Shown here: piece by piece, positions 20,259 through 29,267 of the stretch
How the letters are laid out: each line of letters opens with the position of its first letter
How positions within the stretch are numbered: the first letter of the stretch is position 1
From: Stenotrophomonas sp. UBA2124
GTDB taxonomy: Bacteria > Pseudomonadota > Gammaproteobacteria > Xanthomonadales > Xanthomonadaceae
Assembly (NCBI GenBank): GCA_002329155.1
Contig: DCXY01000049.1
Location: forward strand, 115,006 to 179,005
Reading direction: 5' to 3'
DNA length: 64,000 nucleotides
Program-made: the position numbers and the translations under genes
The notes under the pieces: generated by a model
Database searches by the model: none
Told to the model about the DNA's origin: nothing
What the model saw: the letters and a program-made list of their open reading frames with translations, nothing else

Positions 20259-20816
20259 ATGATCAACGACATCAAAACCAATGCGCAGACGCGCATGGCA
20301 AAGAGCATCGATGCTCTGCGCCACACCCTCACCACCATCCGCACGGGCCGCGCCTCTCCGGCGCTGCTCGACGGCATCAAGGTCAAGGCCTACGGCACCG
20401 ATACGCCACTGAACCAGGTGGCCAGCATCAGCGTGTCCGAAGGCCGCTCGCTGGTGATCACCCTGTTCGACAAGAACATGATCAAGGAAGTGGAAAAGGC
20501 CATCTACGCCTCGGACATCGGCATCACGCCGACCACCATGGGCACCGTGATCCGCCTGAACCTGCCCCCGCTCACCGAGGACCGCCGCAAGGAACTGGCC
20601 AAGTCGGTAGGCAAGGAAGGCGAGGACACCAAGGTGTCCATCCGCAACATCCGCCGTGATGCCAACCAGGAAGTGGCCAAGCTGCTCAAGGACAAGGCCA
20701 TCACCGAGGACGACGACCGCCGCGCGCAGGACGAGATCCAGAAGCTGACCGACAAGGCCATCAAGGACGTGGACGAGGTGGTCAAGCTCAAAGAACAGGA
20801 ACTGATGGCGGTCTGA
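20259..20816 (+). CDS. frr: Ribosome recycling factor
   Basis: With EF-G, splits the post-termination ribosome. It encodes 185 aa, exactly the usual RRF length, from MINDIKTNAQTRMAKSIDAL; the longer open frame from 20133 overlaps pyrH. Conserved features are RTGRASPALLDGIKVKAYG and the C-terminal helical RRDANQEVAKLLKDK segment. An aagga ribosome-binding site precedes the ATG. Confidence 0.97.
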   Translation: MINDIKTNAQTRMAKSIDALRHTLTTIRTGRASPALLDGIKVKAYGTDTPLNQVASISVSEGRSLVITLFDKNMIKEVEKAIYASDIGITPTTMGTVIRLNLPPLTEDRRKELAKSVGKEGEDTKVSIRNIRRDANQEVAKLLKDKAITEDDDRRAQDEIQKLTDKAIKDVDEVVKLKEQELMAV

Positions 20817-20819
20817 CCC

Positions 20820-21596
20820 GTGCCGTCCGCCCCGCCCAGCGACACACCCGCAGCCCCCTTGCCGCGGCACATTGCCATCATCATGGATGGCAATGGGCGC
20901 TGGGCGCAGCAGCGGCGCCGGCCACGCATGATCGGCCACCGCGCCGGTGCGCGCGCGGTCAACCGCACCATCGACCACTGCCTGCAGCACGGCATCGGCG
21001 CACTCACCCTGTTTGCGTTCTCCAGTGAAAACTGGGGCCGCCCGCAGGAGGAAGTGGATGCGCTGATGAAGCTGTTCCTTGGCGCACTGGACCGCGAGGT
21101 GGACGAACTCCACCGCCGTGGCGTGCGCGTGCGCTTCATCGGTGAACGCAGCCGCTTCTCGGCCAGCATCGCCCAGCGCATGGCCAGGGCCGAGCAGCGC
21201 ACCGCCGACAACGGCGCGATGACGCTGAGCATCGCCGCGAGCTACGGCGGCCGCCAGGACATCGCCCACGCCGCACGCACGCTGGCCGAACAGGTGGCAG
21301 CCGGCACGCTGAAGCCGGAGCAGATCGACGAGCAGCTGCTGGGCCAGCACGTTGCATTGGCCGACATGCCGGCGCCGGATCTGTTCATCCGTACCGGTGG
21401 CGACACCCGCATCAGCAATTTCCTGCTGTGGCAGCTGGCCTATACCGAACTGTGGTTCACCGACGTGCTGTGGCCGGATTTCGACGCGGCCACCCTTCAA
21501 CAGGCACTGGATGACTATGCCGGGCGCGAGCGCCGCTTCGGCCTGACCAGCGCCCAGATCACCGCCAGCAAGGCGGCCGAGAGCACACTGCCATGA
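20820..21596 (+). CDS. uppS: Undecaprenyl diphosphate synthase
   Basis: Cis-prenyltransferase making the C55 lipid carrier for peptidoglycan and O-antigen. It encodes 258 aa from a GTG three bases after the frr stop. Motifs: HIAIIMDGNGRWAQQRRRPRMIGH with the catalytic Asp; TLFAFSSENWGRP; DLFIRTGGDTRISNFLLWQLAYTELWF. Its end overlaps cdsA (ATGA), implying coupling. Confidence 0.96.
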   Translation: MPSAPPSDTPAAPLPRHIAIIMDGNGRWAQQRRRPRMIGHRAGARAVNRTIDHCLQHGIGALTLFAFSSENWGRPQEEVDALMKLFLGALDREVDELHRRGVRVRFIGERSRFSASIAQRMARAEQRTADNGAMTLSIAASYGGRQDIAHAARTLAEQVAAGTLKPEQIDEQLLGQHVALADMPAPDLFIRTGGDTRISNFLLWQLAYTELWFTDVLWPDFDAATLQQALDDYAGRERRFGLTSAQITASKAAESTLP

Positions 21597-22414
21597 CCAA
21601 GACCCGTGTGATCGCCGCGCTGATCATGGCCCCGGTGGCCATCTGCGCGATCCTGCTGCTGCCCACCCAGTGGCTGGCCGCCGCCGCCGCGCTGGTGTTC
21701 CTTACCGGGCTGTGGGAATGGCTGCGCCTGACCGGCGTGGACGGCCTGCCGCGCACCGTGCTGCTGGTGCTGAACCTGCTGCTGATGGTGCTGCTGGTGT
21801 GGGCCTCGGCCGGCTCCAACGTGCTGTTCCAGCTCACTACGCTGATCGGCGTGGGCTTCTGGGTAATGGCGTTGGTCTGGCTGCGCTTCTTCAACTACGG
21901 CGCCCATGAGCAGGCCGGTTCGCGCATGCTCAAGCTGGCTGCGGGCACGCTGGCCATCATCCCCGCGTGGGCGGCACTGGTGCTGATCCATGACAGCGAG
22001 CCCAACGGCCCGCGCTGGCTGCTGACCGCGCTGACCCTGGTCTGGGCCGCGGATTCGGGCGCCTATTTCGCCGGCCGCGCGTTCGGCAAGCACAAGCTGG
22101 CCCCGCGCATCAGCCCCAACAAGACCATCGAAGGCCTGGTCGGCGGGTTGGTGGCCGGCATGGCCACGGCCGCGGCGTTCGGCTGGCTGGCCGGCGCGCA
22201 GCCCTCGCAGTACGGCTGGCTGATGCTGGTGGCCGCGGTGGCGGTGCTGGCCTCAGTGCTGGGTGATCTATTCGAGAGCCTGCTCAAGCGCCATGCCGGC
22301 GCCAAGGATTCGGGCAATGTGATCCCGGGCCATGGTGGCGTGCTGGACCGCATCGACGGCGTGCTGGCTGCGCTGCCGGTGTTCGCGCTGGGCAAGGAAA
22401 TCTTCGGTTTCTGA
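21593..22414 (+). CDS. cdsA: Phosphatidate cytidylyltransferase
   Basis: Inner-membrane enzyme making CDP-diacylglycerol from phosphatidate and CTP. It encodes 273 aa, highly hydrophobic, with about eight membrane segments, and ends in the family signature SLLKRHAGAKDSGNVIPGHGG followed by LDRIDG. Start overlaps the uppS stop by four bases; its TGA overlaps the dxr ATG (TGATG). Confidence 0.95.
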   Translation: MTKTRVIAALIMAPVAICAILLLPTQWLAAAAALVFLTGLWEWLRLTGVDGLPRTVLLVLNLLLMVLLVWASAGSNVLFQLTTLIGVGFWVMALVWLRFFNYGAHEQAGSRMLKLAAGTLAIIPAWAALVLIHDSEPNGPRWLLTALTLVWAADSGAYFAGRAFGKHKLAPRISPNKTIEGLVGGLVAGMATAAAFGWLAGAQPSQYGWLMLVAAVAVLASVLGDLFESLLKRHAGAKDSGNVIPGHGGVLDRIDGVLAALPVFALGKEIFGF

Positions 22415-23616
22415 TGATGCCCAGCCCGTCCGCACCGCGCCAGGTCGCCATCCTCGGCGCCACTGGTTCCATCGGCACCTCGGCACTGGATGTCATCGCC
22501 CGCCACCCGCAGCAGATGCGCGCCAGCGTGCTGGTTGCCGGCAGCAACGTCGATGCCCTGCTCGCTCTGTGCCGCACGCACCGCCCCGACCATGCCGCCA
22601 TCGCCGATCCGGCGCTGTTCACGCAGCTGCGCGACGGTCTGGCGGAGGCGGGCCTGGCGACCGAGGCCCACGCGGGTCATGACGCGATCAACGCATTGGC
22701 CGCCAGCGCCGCGTGCGACACCGTGGTGGCTGCCATCGTCGGTGCCGCCGGGCTGTCTTCCACGCTTGCCGCCGCACGCGCGGGCAAGCGGCTGCTGCTG
22801 GCCAACAAGGAATCGCTGGTGCTGGCCGGCGAACTGCTGACCCGCGAGGCCGCCGCTGCCGGCGCCGAGATCATTCCGATCGACAGCGAGCACAACGCCA
22901 TCTTCCAGTGCCTGCGTTCGCGTGACGCCAGCCTGGAGGCAGGCGTGCGCCGCATCATCCTCACCGCCTCCGGTGGCCCGTTCCATGGCCGCAGCCGCGC
23001 CGAACTGGGCGCGGTGACCGTGGCCCAGGCCGTGGCGCACCCGAAGTGGTCGATGGGGCCAAAAATCTCAGTCGATTCTGCGACGCTGATGAACAAGGGG
23101 CTGGAGGTCATTGAGGCCCACCACCTGTTCAACGTGCCGGGTTCGCGCATCGACGTGCTGGTGCACCCGCAGAGCCTGGTGCACTCGCTGGTGGAGTTCA
23201 TCGACGGTTCCACGCTGGCCCAGCTCGGCCTGCCGGACATGCGCACCACCCTGGCCGTCGGCCTGGGCTGGCCGCAGCGCATCGAATCAGGCGTTTCCGG
23301 GCTGGACCTGCTCACCCAGGGCCGGCTGGATTTCGAGGCGCCGGATCTGGATGCCTTCCCCTGCCTGCGCTTGGCCTGGCAGGCAATGGAGGCCGGCGGC
23401 AGCGCCCCGGCCATCCTGAACGCCGCCAATGAAATTGCTGTTTCAGCATTTCTTCAGGGCCGCATAGGCTTCCTGTCGATCCCTGCGCTGGTGGAGCACA
23501 CCCTCTCCACCCTGCCAAACGGGGCGGCCGATACACTGGACGCCCTGCTGGCGGCCGACGCCCAGGCCCGTGACATCACCCAGACCGCCATCGCCCGCCT
23601 GCCGCATGCCTCCTGA
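22414..23616 (+). CDS. dxr: 1-deoxy-D-xylulose 5-phosphate reductoisomerase
   Basis: Second step of the MEP isoprenoid pathway: converts DXP to MEP with NADPH. It encodes 400 aa. The nucleotide-binding GATGSIGTSALDVI is near residue 11. Metal/substrate segments are LLANKESLVLAGE, IPIDSEHNAIFQCL, TASGGPF and KISVDSATLMNKGLEVIEAHHLF. The order uppS-cdsA-dxr differs from E. coli (dxr-uppS-cdsA). Confidence 0.96.
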   Translation: MMPSPSAPRQVAILGATGSIGTSALDVIARHPQQMRASVLVAGSNVDALLALCRTHRPDHAAIADPALFTQLRDGLAEAGLATEAHAGHDAINALAASAACDTVVAAIVGAAGLSSTLAAARAGKRLLLANKESLVLAGELLTREAAAAGAEIIPIDSEHNAIFQCLRSRDASLEAGVRRIILTASGGPFHGRSRAELGAVTVAQAVAHPKWSMGPKISVDSATLMNKGLEVIEAHHLFNVPGSRIDVLVHPQSLVHSLVEFIDGSTLAQLGLPDMRTTLAVGLGWPQRIESGVSGLDLLTQGRLDFEAPDLDAFPCLRLAWQAMEAGGSAPAILNAANEIAVSAFLQGRIGFLSIPALVEHTLSTLPNGAADTLDALLAADAQARDITQTAIARLPHAS

Positions 23617-23642
23617 GCCCACCTGCCAAATGAGCGCCGCAC

Positions 23643-25001
23643 ATGGCTGATTTCCTCGGCTCCGTGTGGTGGATGATCGTCAGCCTTGGCGTGCTGGTGA
23701 CCTTCCATGAATTCGGCCACTACTGGGTGGCGCGCCGCTGTGGCGTCAAGGTGCTGCGCTTCTCGGTGGGCTTCGGCAAGCCGCTGTGGAGCCGCCACAA
23801 CAAACAGGGCACCGAGTTCGCCATCGCCGCCATCCCGCTGGGTGGCTACGTGAAGATGCTCGACGAGCGCGAGGCCGAAGTGCCCGCCGGCGAGCGCGCG
23901 GTGGCCTTCAACAACAAGAGCGTGTGGCAGCGCATCGCCATCGTCGCGGCAGGCCCCATCGCCAACCTGGTGCTGTGCATCGCCCTGCTGTGGGCGATGT
24001 TCGTGATCGGCCGCCAGGACTACTCGGCCACGGTCGGCCGCGCCACCGGCATGGCCGCCAGCGCCGGCTTTGCCGCCGGTGACCAGGTACTGGACGTGGA
24101 CGGCCGCGCGGTCGCCACCTGGGCCGAGGCCAGCATGGCCCTGACCACCGCTGCCATGGATCGCCAGGACGCGCGCGTGCGCGTGCAGGACGCATTGGGC
24201 AATGAGCGCACCCGCATGCTGCCGCTGTCGCAGCTGCCGGTGGGCTTCGATGAACGGCAGGTGCCGGTGCTCAGCGGCTTTGTCTGGCAGTTCTGGCTGC
24301 AGCCGGCCGAAGTGGACAGCGTGGGCGCCGATTCGGCGGCCGCTGGCGTGCTGCTGCCGGGTGATCTCATTCTGGCCGTGGACGGCCAGCGCGTGGACAG
24401 CGCCGACCAGGTCGGGCCGCTGATCCAGCAGCTGGGCGAACGTGGCGGCCCGGGCATGGTGGATGTGGAGCGCGCCGGCGAGCGGCTGGCGCTGGAGCTG
24501 ACCCCGCAGGCCGGTCAAGGCCCGGATGGCAAGCCGCGCTGGCTGATCGGCGTGGGCTTCGTCACCGGCCAGGCACCGGCTTACGACGCGCGCCAGCAGT
24601 ACGGTGTGCTGGCCGCGCTGCCGGCCGCCGTGCGCGAAACCGGCAAGCTGGCCAGCGACTCGCTGGGCATGATGCGCCGGATGCTGACCGGGCATGCCTC
24701 GCTGAAGAATGTTTCCGGCCCCATCACCATCGCCCGCGTGGCCAACGCCTCGGCTGAACGCGGCGCCGATTGGTTCCTGTATTTCCTGGCCCTGCTGTCG
24801 CTGAGCCTGTGCATCATCAACCTGCTGCCCATCCCCGTCTTGGACGGCGGGCACCTGCTGTATTACCTTATCGAGTTGGTCAAGGGCAGCCCACTCAGTG
24901 AGCGGGCCATGGCCGCCGGCCAGTACATCGGTCTGGCGCTGCTGGCCGGGCTGATGGGGCTGGCGTTCTACAACGACATCCTCGGCCTGGTGCCACGATG
25001 A
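23643..25001 (+). CDS. rseP: RIP zinc metalloprotease RseP
   Basis: Site-2 protease of the inner membrane that cleaves RseA-type anti-sigma factors in the envelope-stress response. It encodes 452 aa. The HExxH motif is HEFGH in VTFHEFGHYWVARR, within the first membrane helix. Two periplasmic PDZ domains follow (about 120-200 and 210-290). The C-terminal NLLPIPVLDGGHLLYYLIEL carries the third zinc ligand. Lies directly before bamA, as in E. coli. Confidence 0.95.
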   Translation: MADFLGSVWWMIVSLGVLVTFHEFGHYWVARRCGVKVLRFSVGFGKPLWSRHNKQGTEFAIAAIPLGGYVKMLDEREAEVPAGERAVAFNNKSVWQRIAIVAAGPIANLVLCIALLWAMFVIGRQDYSATVGRATGMAASAGFAAGDQVLDVDGRAVATWAEASMALTTAAMDRQDARVRVQDALGNERTRMLPLSQLPVGFDERQVPVLSGFVWQFWLQPAEVDSVGADSAAAGVLLPGDLILAVDGQRVDSADQVGPLIQQLGERGGPGMVDVERAGERLALELTPQAGQGPDGKPRWLIGVGFVTGQAPAYDARQQYGVLAALPAAVRETGKLASDSLGMMRRMLTGHASLKNVSGPITIARVANASAERGADWFLYFLALLSLSLCIINLLPIPVLDGGHLLYYLIELVKGSPLSERAMAAGQYIGLALLAGLMGLAFYNDILGLVPR

Positions 25002-25072
25002 ACTTTTTCCCGCTGACGTCGTCCTACGCCGGCACCCACGCAACATTGAAATCGACTCCAACCGGACGTGAT

Positions 25073-27538
25073 ATGACGCGACTTCCCAATCGCCGCCTGC
25101 TTGCCCTCGCCCTTGCTGCCGGCCTGGCCCTGCCCGCCCTTGCACAGGCGGCCGAGCCTTTCACCGCCAGCGACATCCGCGTGGACGGCCTGCAGCGTAT
25201 TTCCTCCGGTACCGTGTTCACCTACCTGCCGGTTGAACGCGGCGACATGGTCGATGACGCCAAGGTCGGCGAGACCATCCGTGCGCTGTACAAGACCGGC
25301 TTCTTCGAGGACGTGCAGCTGGACCGCCAGGGCGACATCCTGGTGGTCACGGTCAAGGAACGCCCGGCGATCAACAAGCTCACCGTCACCGGCAACAAGG
25401 ACATCAAGAGCGAGCAGCTGCTCAAGGGCCTGAGCGACATCGGCCTGACCGAGGGTGGCACCTTCGACCGCCTGAGCCTGGACCGCGTGACCCAGGAGCT
25501 GCGCCGCCAATACAACGACCGCGGCAAGTACAACGTGGAAATCACCCCGACGGTGAGCCCGCTGGACCGCAACCGCGTGGACATCGCCATCGCCATCAAG
25601 GAAGGCAAGGCCGCCAAGATCCGCCACGTCAACCTAGTGGGCACCGAGAAGTTCCCGGCCGAGGACATCCTGGACACCTGGGAATCCAAGGAGCACAACT
25701 GGGCCTCGTGGTACCGCCGTGACGACCAGTACTCCAAGGAAAAGCTGTCCGGCGACCTGGAAAAGCTGAACTCCTGGTACCTGGACCGTGGCTATGTCGA
25801 TTTCAGCATCGACTCCACCCAGGTCTCGATCAGCCCCGACAAGCGCGACATGTTCATCACCGCCGGCGTGACCGAGGGTGAGCAGTACAAGATTTCCGAC
25901 ATCAAGGTCACCGGCGACACCGTGCTTCCGCAGGAAGACGTGGAGAAGATGGTGATCCAGAAGGCCGGCGACACATTCTCGCGTGCGCTGCTGGAGTTCA
26001 GCTCCGACGCCATCACCAACAGCCTGTCCAACATCGGCTACGCCTTCGCCAAGGTCAACCCGATCCCGACCAGCAACCGCGCCGACCGCACCGTGGCGGT
26101 GAATATGCAGGTGGTGCCGGGCCCGCGCGTGTCCGTGCGCCGCATCGTGTTCAAGGGCAACAGCCGTACCGCCGACGAAGTGTTGCGCCGTGAAATGCGC
26201 CAGTTCGAGAACAGCTGGTACTCGCAGGCCGCCATCGACCGTTCCAAGATCCGCCTGCAGCGCCTGGGCTATTTTGAATCGGTGGACGTGGAGACCAGCC
26301 CGGTCACCGGCAGCAACGACCAGGTGGACGTGGTCTACAACGTCAAGGAAACCACCTCCGGCAGCTTCGTGTTCGGCCTGGGCTACTCGCAGTCCTACGG
26401 CATGACCACCTCGGTGCAGCTGTCGCAGAACAACTTCCTGGGCGGCGGCAACCGCGTGTCGGTCGAGGCCTCGCGCAGCAGCTACCTGCAGCGTTATGGC
26501 TTCTCCTACACCAACCCGTATTTCACCGATGACGGTGTCTCGCTGGGCTACAACCTGTCCTGGCGCGAGCTGGATTACTCCGACTTCAACACCGCGCAGT
26601 ACAACAGCACCAACGGTGCGGCGCAGGTGGTGTTCGGCGTGCCGATCACCGAGAACGATTCGTTCTCGCTGATGTTCGGCATCGACAGCAACCAGATCAC
26701 CACCTATCCGGGCTATACGCCGAAATCGATCATCGATTACATCGACGCCGTCGGCCAGCGCACCTTCCATTCCTGGCGTACCGAGCTGGGCTGGGCGCGC
26801 GACACCCGCAACGACTACTTCATGCCGACCCGCGGCACCTACCAGCGCCTGGGCTTGGAAGCCACGCTGCCGGGTTCGACCGTGGAGTACTACAAGCTCA
26901 GCTACCAGTTCTCCAAGTACTGGCCGATCATGCCGTCGCTGGTCATCAACACCCGCTTCGAGCTGGGCTACGGCGACTCCTACGGCAAGGACATGGTCCG
27001 CGACATCTGCTGGAAGGATGTTCCTGCCGTGCCGGGCACGCCGGCCAATGGTGACACCCCGGCCGTGCCGGGCAAGCCGGCCACCACCGAAGTGGTGGAC
27101 TGCGCCACCAACCCGACCGCCAATCGTCGCCAGGTCGTGGCATCGGGCCTGCCGTTCTTCGAGAACTTCTACGCTGGTGGCACCAACTCGGTGCGCGGCT
27201 TCGAGGACAACACCCTGGGCCCGCGTTCGGAGCCGATTGGCGGCTACTACAACGGCCAGCCGCTGGGCGGCTCGGTGAAGACCGTCGGCTCGATCGAAGC
27301 CTACTTCCCGAAGCTGTTCGACAGCCCGTCGGCGCGTGTCTCGGCGTTCCTGGATTTCGGCAACGTCTACAACGGCACCAAGAACTTCAAGACCAACGAA
27401 CTGCGTGCTTCGGCCGGTGTCGCCCTGCTGTGGCGCGCCCCGGTCGGCCCGATCTCGATCAGCTATGCCTTCCCGCTGAAGAAGGAAGACGGCGACGAGA
27501 TCGAGCGCCTGCAGTTCACCTTCGGCGGGCAGTTCTAA
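25073..27538 (+). CDS. bamA: Outer membrane protein assembly factor BamA
   Basis: Omp85-family insertase that folds outer-membrane beta-barrels. It encodes 821 aa from MTRLPNRRLLALALAAGLALP, a clear signal peptide cleaved near AQA; the frame is open back to 24998, but that part has no signal character. Five POTRA domains (about 25-425) precede the barrel, which ends with the expected aromatic (FTFGGQF). The loop-6 VRGF motif is present (GGTNSVRGFEDN). An insertion of about 45 residues before it (about 643-690) has Val-Pro-Gly repeats (VPAVPGTPANG, TPAVPGKPA) between two Cys. Confidence 0.95.
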   Translation: MTRLPNRRLLALALAAGLALPALAQAAEPFTASDIRVDGLQRISSGTVFTYLPVERGDMVDDAKVGETIRALYKTGFFEDVQLDRQGDILVVTVKERPAINKLTVTGNKDIKSEQLLKGLSDIGLTEGGTFDRLSLDRVTQELRRQYNDRGKYNVEITPTVSPLDRNRVDIAIAIKEGKAAKIRHVNLVGTEKFPAEDILDTWESKEHNWASWYRRDDQYSKEKLSGDLEKLNSWYLDRGYVDFSIDSTQVSISPDKRDMFITAGVTEGEQYKISDIKVTGDTVLPQEDVEKMVIQKAGDTFSRALLEFSSDAITNSLSNIGYAFAKVNPIPTSNRADRTVAVNMQVVPGPRVSVRRIVFKGNSRTADEVLRREMRQFENSWYSQAAIDRSKIRLQRLGYFESVDVETSPVTGSNDQVDVVYNVKETTSGSFVFGLGYSQSYGMTTSVQLSQNNFLGGGNRVSVEASRSSYLQRYGFSYTNPYFTDDGVSLGYNLSWRELDYSDFNTAQYNSTNGAAQVVFGVPITENDSFSLMFGIDSNQITTYPGYTPKSIIDYIDAVGQRTFHSWRTELGWARDTRNDYFMPTRGTYQRLGLEATLPGSTVEYYKLSYQFSKYWPIMPSLVINTRFELGYGDSYGKDMVRDICWKDVPAVPGTPANGDTPAVPGKPATTEVVDCATNPTANRRQVVASGLPFFENFYAGGTNSVRGFEDNTLGPRSEPIGGYYNGQPLGGSVKTVGSIEAYFPKLFDSPSARVSAFLDFGNVYNGTKNFKTNELRASAGVALLWRAPVGPISISYAFPLKKEDGDEIERLQFTFGGQF

Positions 27539-27773
27539 GCAACTGCCCCGCTACCGGGCTCTCTCCCGCCTGCGGGGGAGGGCTTGAGGCAGGACTGCAA
27601 GCAGCACGGAATCTGTGGACGGCCAGCCGGAATACGGCCACACCCGTGTATTGCTGCCGCCACCGCGCCCTGCCCTCTGCCCGGTTTTCCGCCTCCCCCT
27701 CTTTCCTGTGCCCGCTCCGCTGGCTCCGCCACCCGCGCATGACCGCTGTCGGCGCACACGGTAAACTCGCCGC
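27539..27773 (+). other. bamA-lpxD spacer (no skp)
   Basis: 235 bp with no credible gene. A palindrome ctctcccgcctgcgggggaggg lies at 27561-27582. E. coli and many other proteobacteria carry skp (ompH) at this point; no Skp-like ORF is present here. Confidence 0.7.
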
Positions 27774-28796
27774 GTGAATATTCCTACACATACCGCACAG
27801 GACCTTGCCGACCGCTTCGGCCTGCAGGTGCAGGGTGACCCTGCCACCGCCATTCATGGCGTAGCCACCCTGGCCCATGCCGGCCCAGGCCAGCTGGCGT
27901 TTCTGGCCAACCCGCGCTACCGCGCGCAGCTGGCCAGCAGCAAGGCCTCCATCGTGGTGGTGCGCGCCGATGACGCCGATGCCGTGCCCGGCACCGCGCT
28001 GATCGCCAGAGACCCTTACGTCGCTTTCGCCAAGATCGGCACATTGTTTGAAACCGTGCCCGTACAGGCACCCGGCATCCACCCCAGCGCGGTCATTGAC
28101 CCCAGCGCCACGGTGGCGGCCAATGCGCACATCGGCCCGCATGTCTGCATCGGCGCGCGCACCACCGTGGCCGAAGGCTGTGTGATCGGCCCTGGCTGCG
28201 TGATCGGTGATGACTGCAGCATCGGTGCCAACAGCGAACTGCTGGCCCGGGTGACCCTGGTCACCCGGGTGACGCTGGGCAAGCGCGTGCGCATTCACCC
28301 CGGTGCCGTGCTCGGCGCGGAGGGCTTCGGCCTGGCACTGGACAGGGACCACTGGATCAAGGTGCCGCAGCTTGGCGGCGTGCGCATCGGCGACGACTGC
28401 GAAGTGGGCGCCAACACCTGCATCGACCGAGGCGCGATGGAAGACACCACGCTGGACGTGGACGTGCGCGTGGACAACCTGGTGCAGGTCGCCCACAACG
28501 TGCAGGTTGGCGCGCATACCGTGCTGGCCGGCTGCACCGCCATCGCAGGCAGCGCCAAGATCGGCAGCTACTGCATGCTGGGCGGTGGCGTCGGCGTGGT
28601 CGGCCACCTGGAAATCTGCGACCGCGCGATCGTCACCGGCCGCTCCGTGGTGCGCAACTCGATCACCGAACCGGGCGAGTATTCGTCCGGCACCCCATTG
28701 ACAGACAACCGCACGTGGCGCAAGAACGCCGCGCGCTTCAAGCAGCTGGATGCGCTGGCTCGGCGCATCCTGGCTGTGAGCAAGGAGAAGGAATGA
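27774..28796 (+). CDS. lpxD: UDP-3-O-acylglucosamine N-acyltransferase
   Basis: Adds the second 3-hydroxyacyl chain during lipid A synthesis. It encodes 340 aa from a GTG start (E. coli LpxD 341). The N-terminal uridine-binding part (about 1-100) is followed by a left-handed beta-helix of hexapeptide repeats and a C-terminal helix. The catalytic His lies in VQVAHNVQVG. A longer duplicated stretch (ARVTLVTRVTLG) occurs inside the helix. The stop overlaps the fabZ start (ATGA). Confidence 0.95.
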   Translation: MNIPTHTAQDLADRFGLQVQGDPATAIHGVATLAHAGPGQLAFLANPRYRAQLASSKASIVVVRADDADAVPGTALIARDPYVAFAKIGTLFETVPVQAPGIHPSAVIDPSATVAANAHIGPHVCIGARTTVAEGCVIGPGCVIGDDCSIGANSELLARVTLVTRVTLGKRVRIHPGAVLGAEGFGLALDRDHWIKVPQLGGVRIGDDCEVGANTCIDRGAMEDTTLDVDVRVDNLVQVAHNVQVGAHTVLAGCTAIAGSAKIGSYCMLGGGVGVVGHLEICDRAIVTGRSVVRNSITEPGEYSSGTPLTDNRTWRKNAARFKQLDALARRILAVSKEKE

Positions 28797-29251
28797 ACGC
28801 ACCACACCAGCTGCCCATCGACATCACCACCATCCAGACGTTGATCCCGCACCGCTACCCGTTCCTGCTGGTCGACAAGGTTGTCGAGCTTGATGTGGAA
28901 GGCAAGCGCATCGTCGCGCACAAGAACGTGACCATCAACGAGCCGTTCTTCCAGGGGCACTTCCCCAGCCAGCCGATCATGCCGGGCGTGCTGATCATCG
29001 AGGCGCTGGCACAGGCCGGTGGCGTACTGACCCAGCTGAGCCTGGGCCGTGATGCGCAGTCCAAGCTGTTCTACCTGGTCAAGGTGGACAACGTGCGCTT
29101 CATGAAGCAGGTGGTGCCCGGCGACGTGCTGGAACTGCATGTGCAGGTCAAGCGCGTGATCCGCAACATGGCCGTGTACTACGGCGAAGCCAAGGTTGAC
29201 GGTGAAGTGGTGGCGCATGCCGAAGTGCTGTGTGCCGGCACCCGCGAATGA
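28793..29251 (+). CDS. fabZ: 3-hydroxyacyl-ACP dehydratase FabZ
   Basis: Hot-dog-fold dehydratase of fatty acid elongation. It encodes 152 aa from the ATG overlapping lpxD; the frame is open further upstream inside lpxD only. Active-site His is in LIPHRYPFLLVDKV and the Glu in MPGVLIIEALAQAGG. Its placement among lipid A genes balances hydroxyacyl-ACP use between phospholipid and lipid A. Confidence 0.96.
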   Translation: MNAPHQLPIDITTIQTLIPHRYPFLLVDKVVELDVEGKRIVAHKNVTINEPFFQGHFPSQPIMPGVLIIEALAQAGGVLTQLSLGRDAQSKLFYLVKVDNVRFMKQVVPGDVLELHVQVKRVIRNMAVYYGEAKVDGEVVAHAEVLCAGTRE

Positions 29252-29267
29252 CCTGCCGGAGCAAGCA

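Noticed and set aside
24998..25072. Upstream extension of BamA overlapping the rseP stop
   Set aside because: It would bury the signal peptide; the start at 25073 gives a normal signal sequence.
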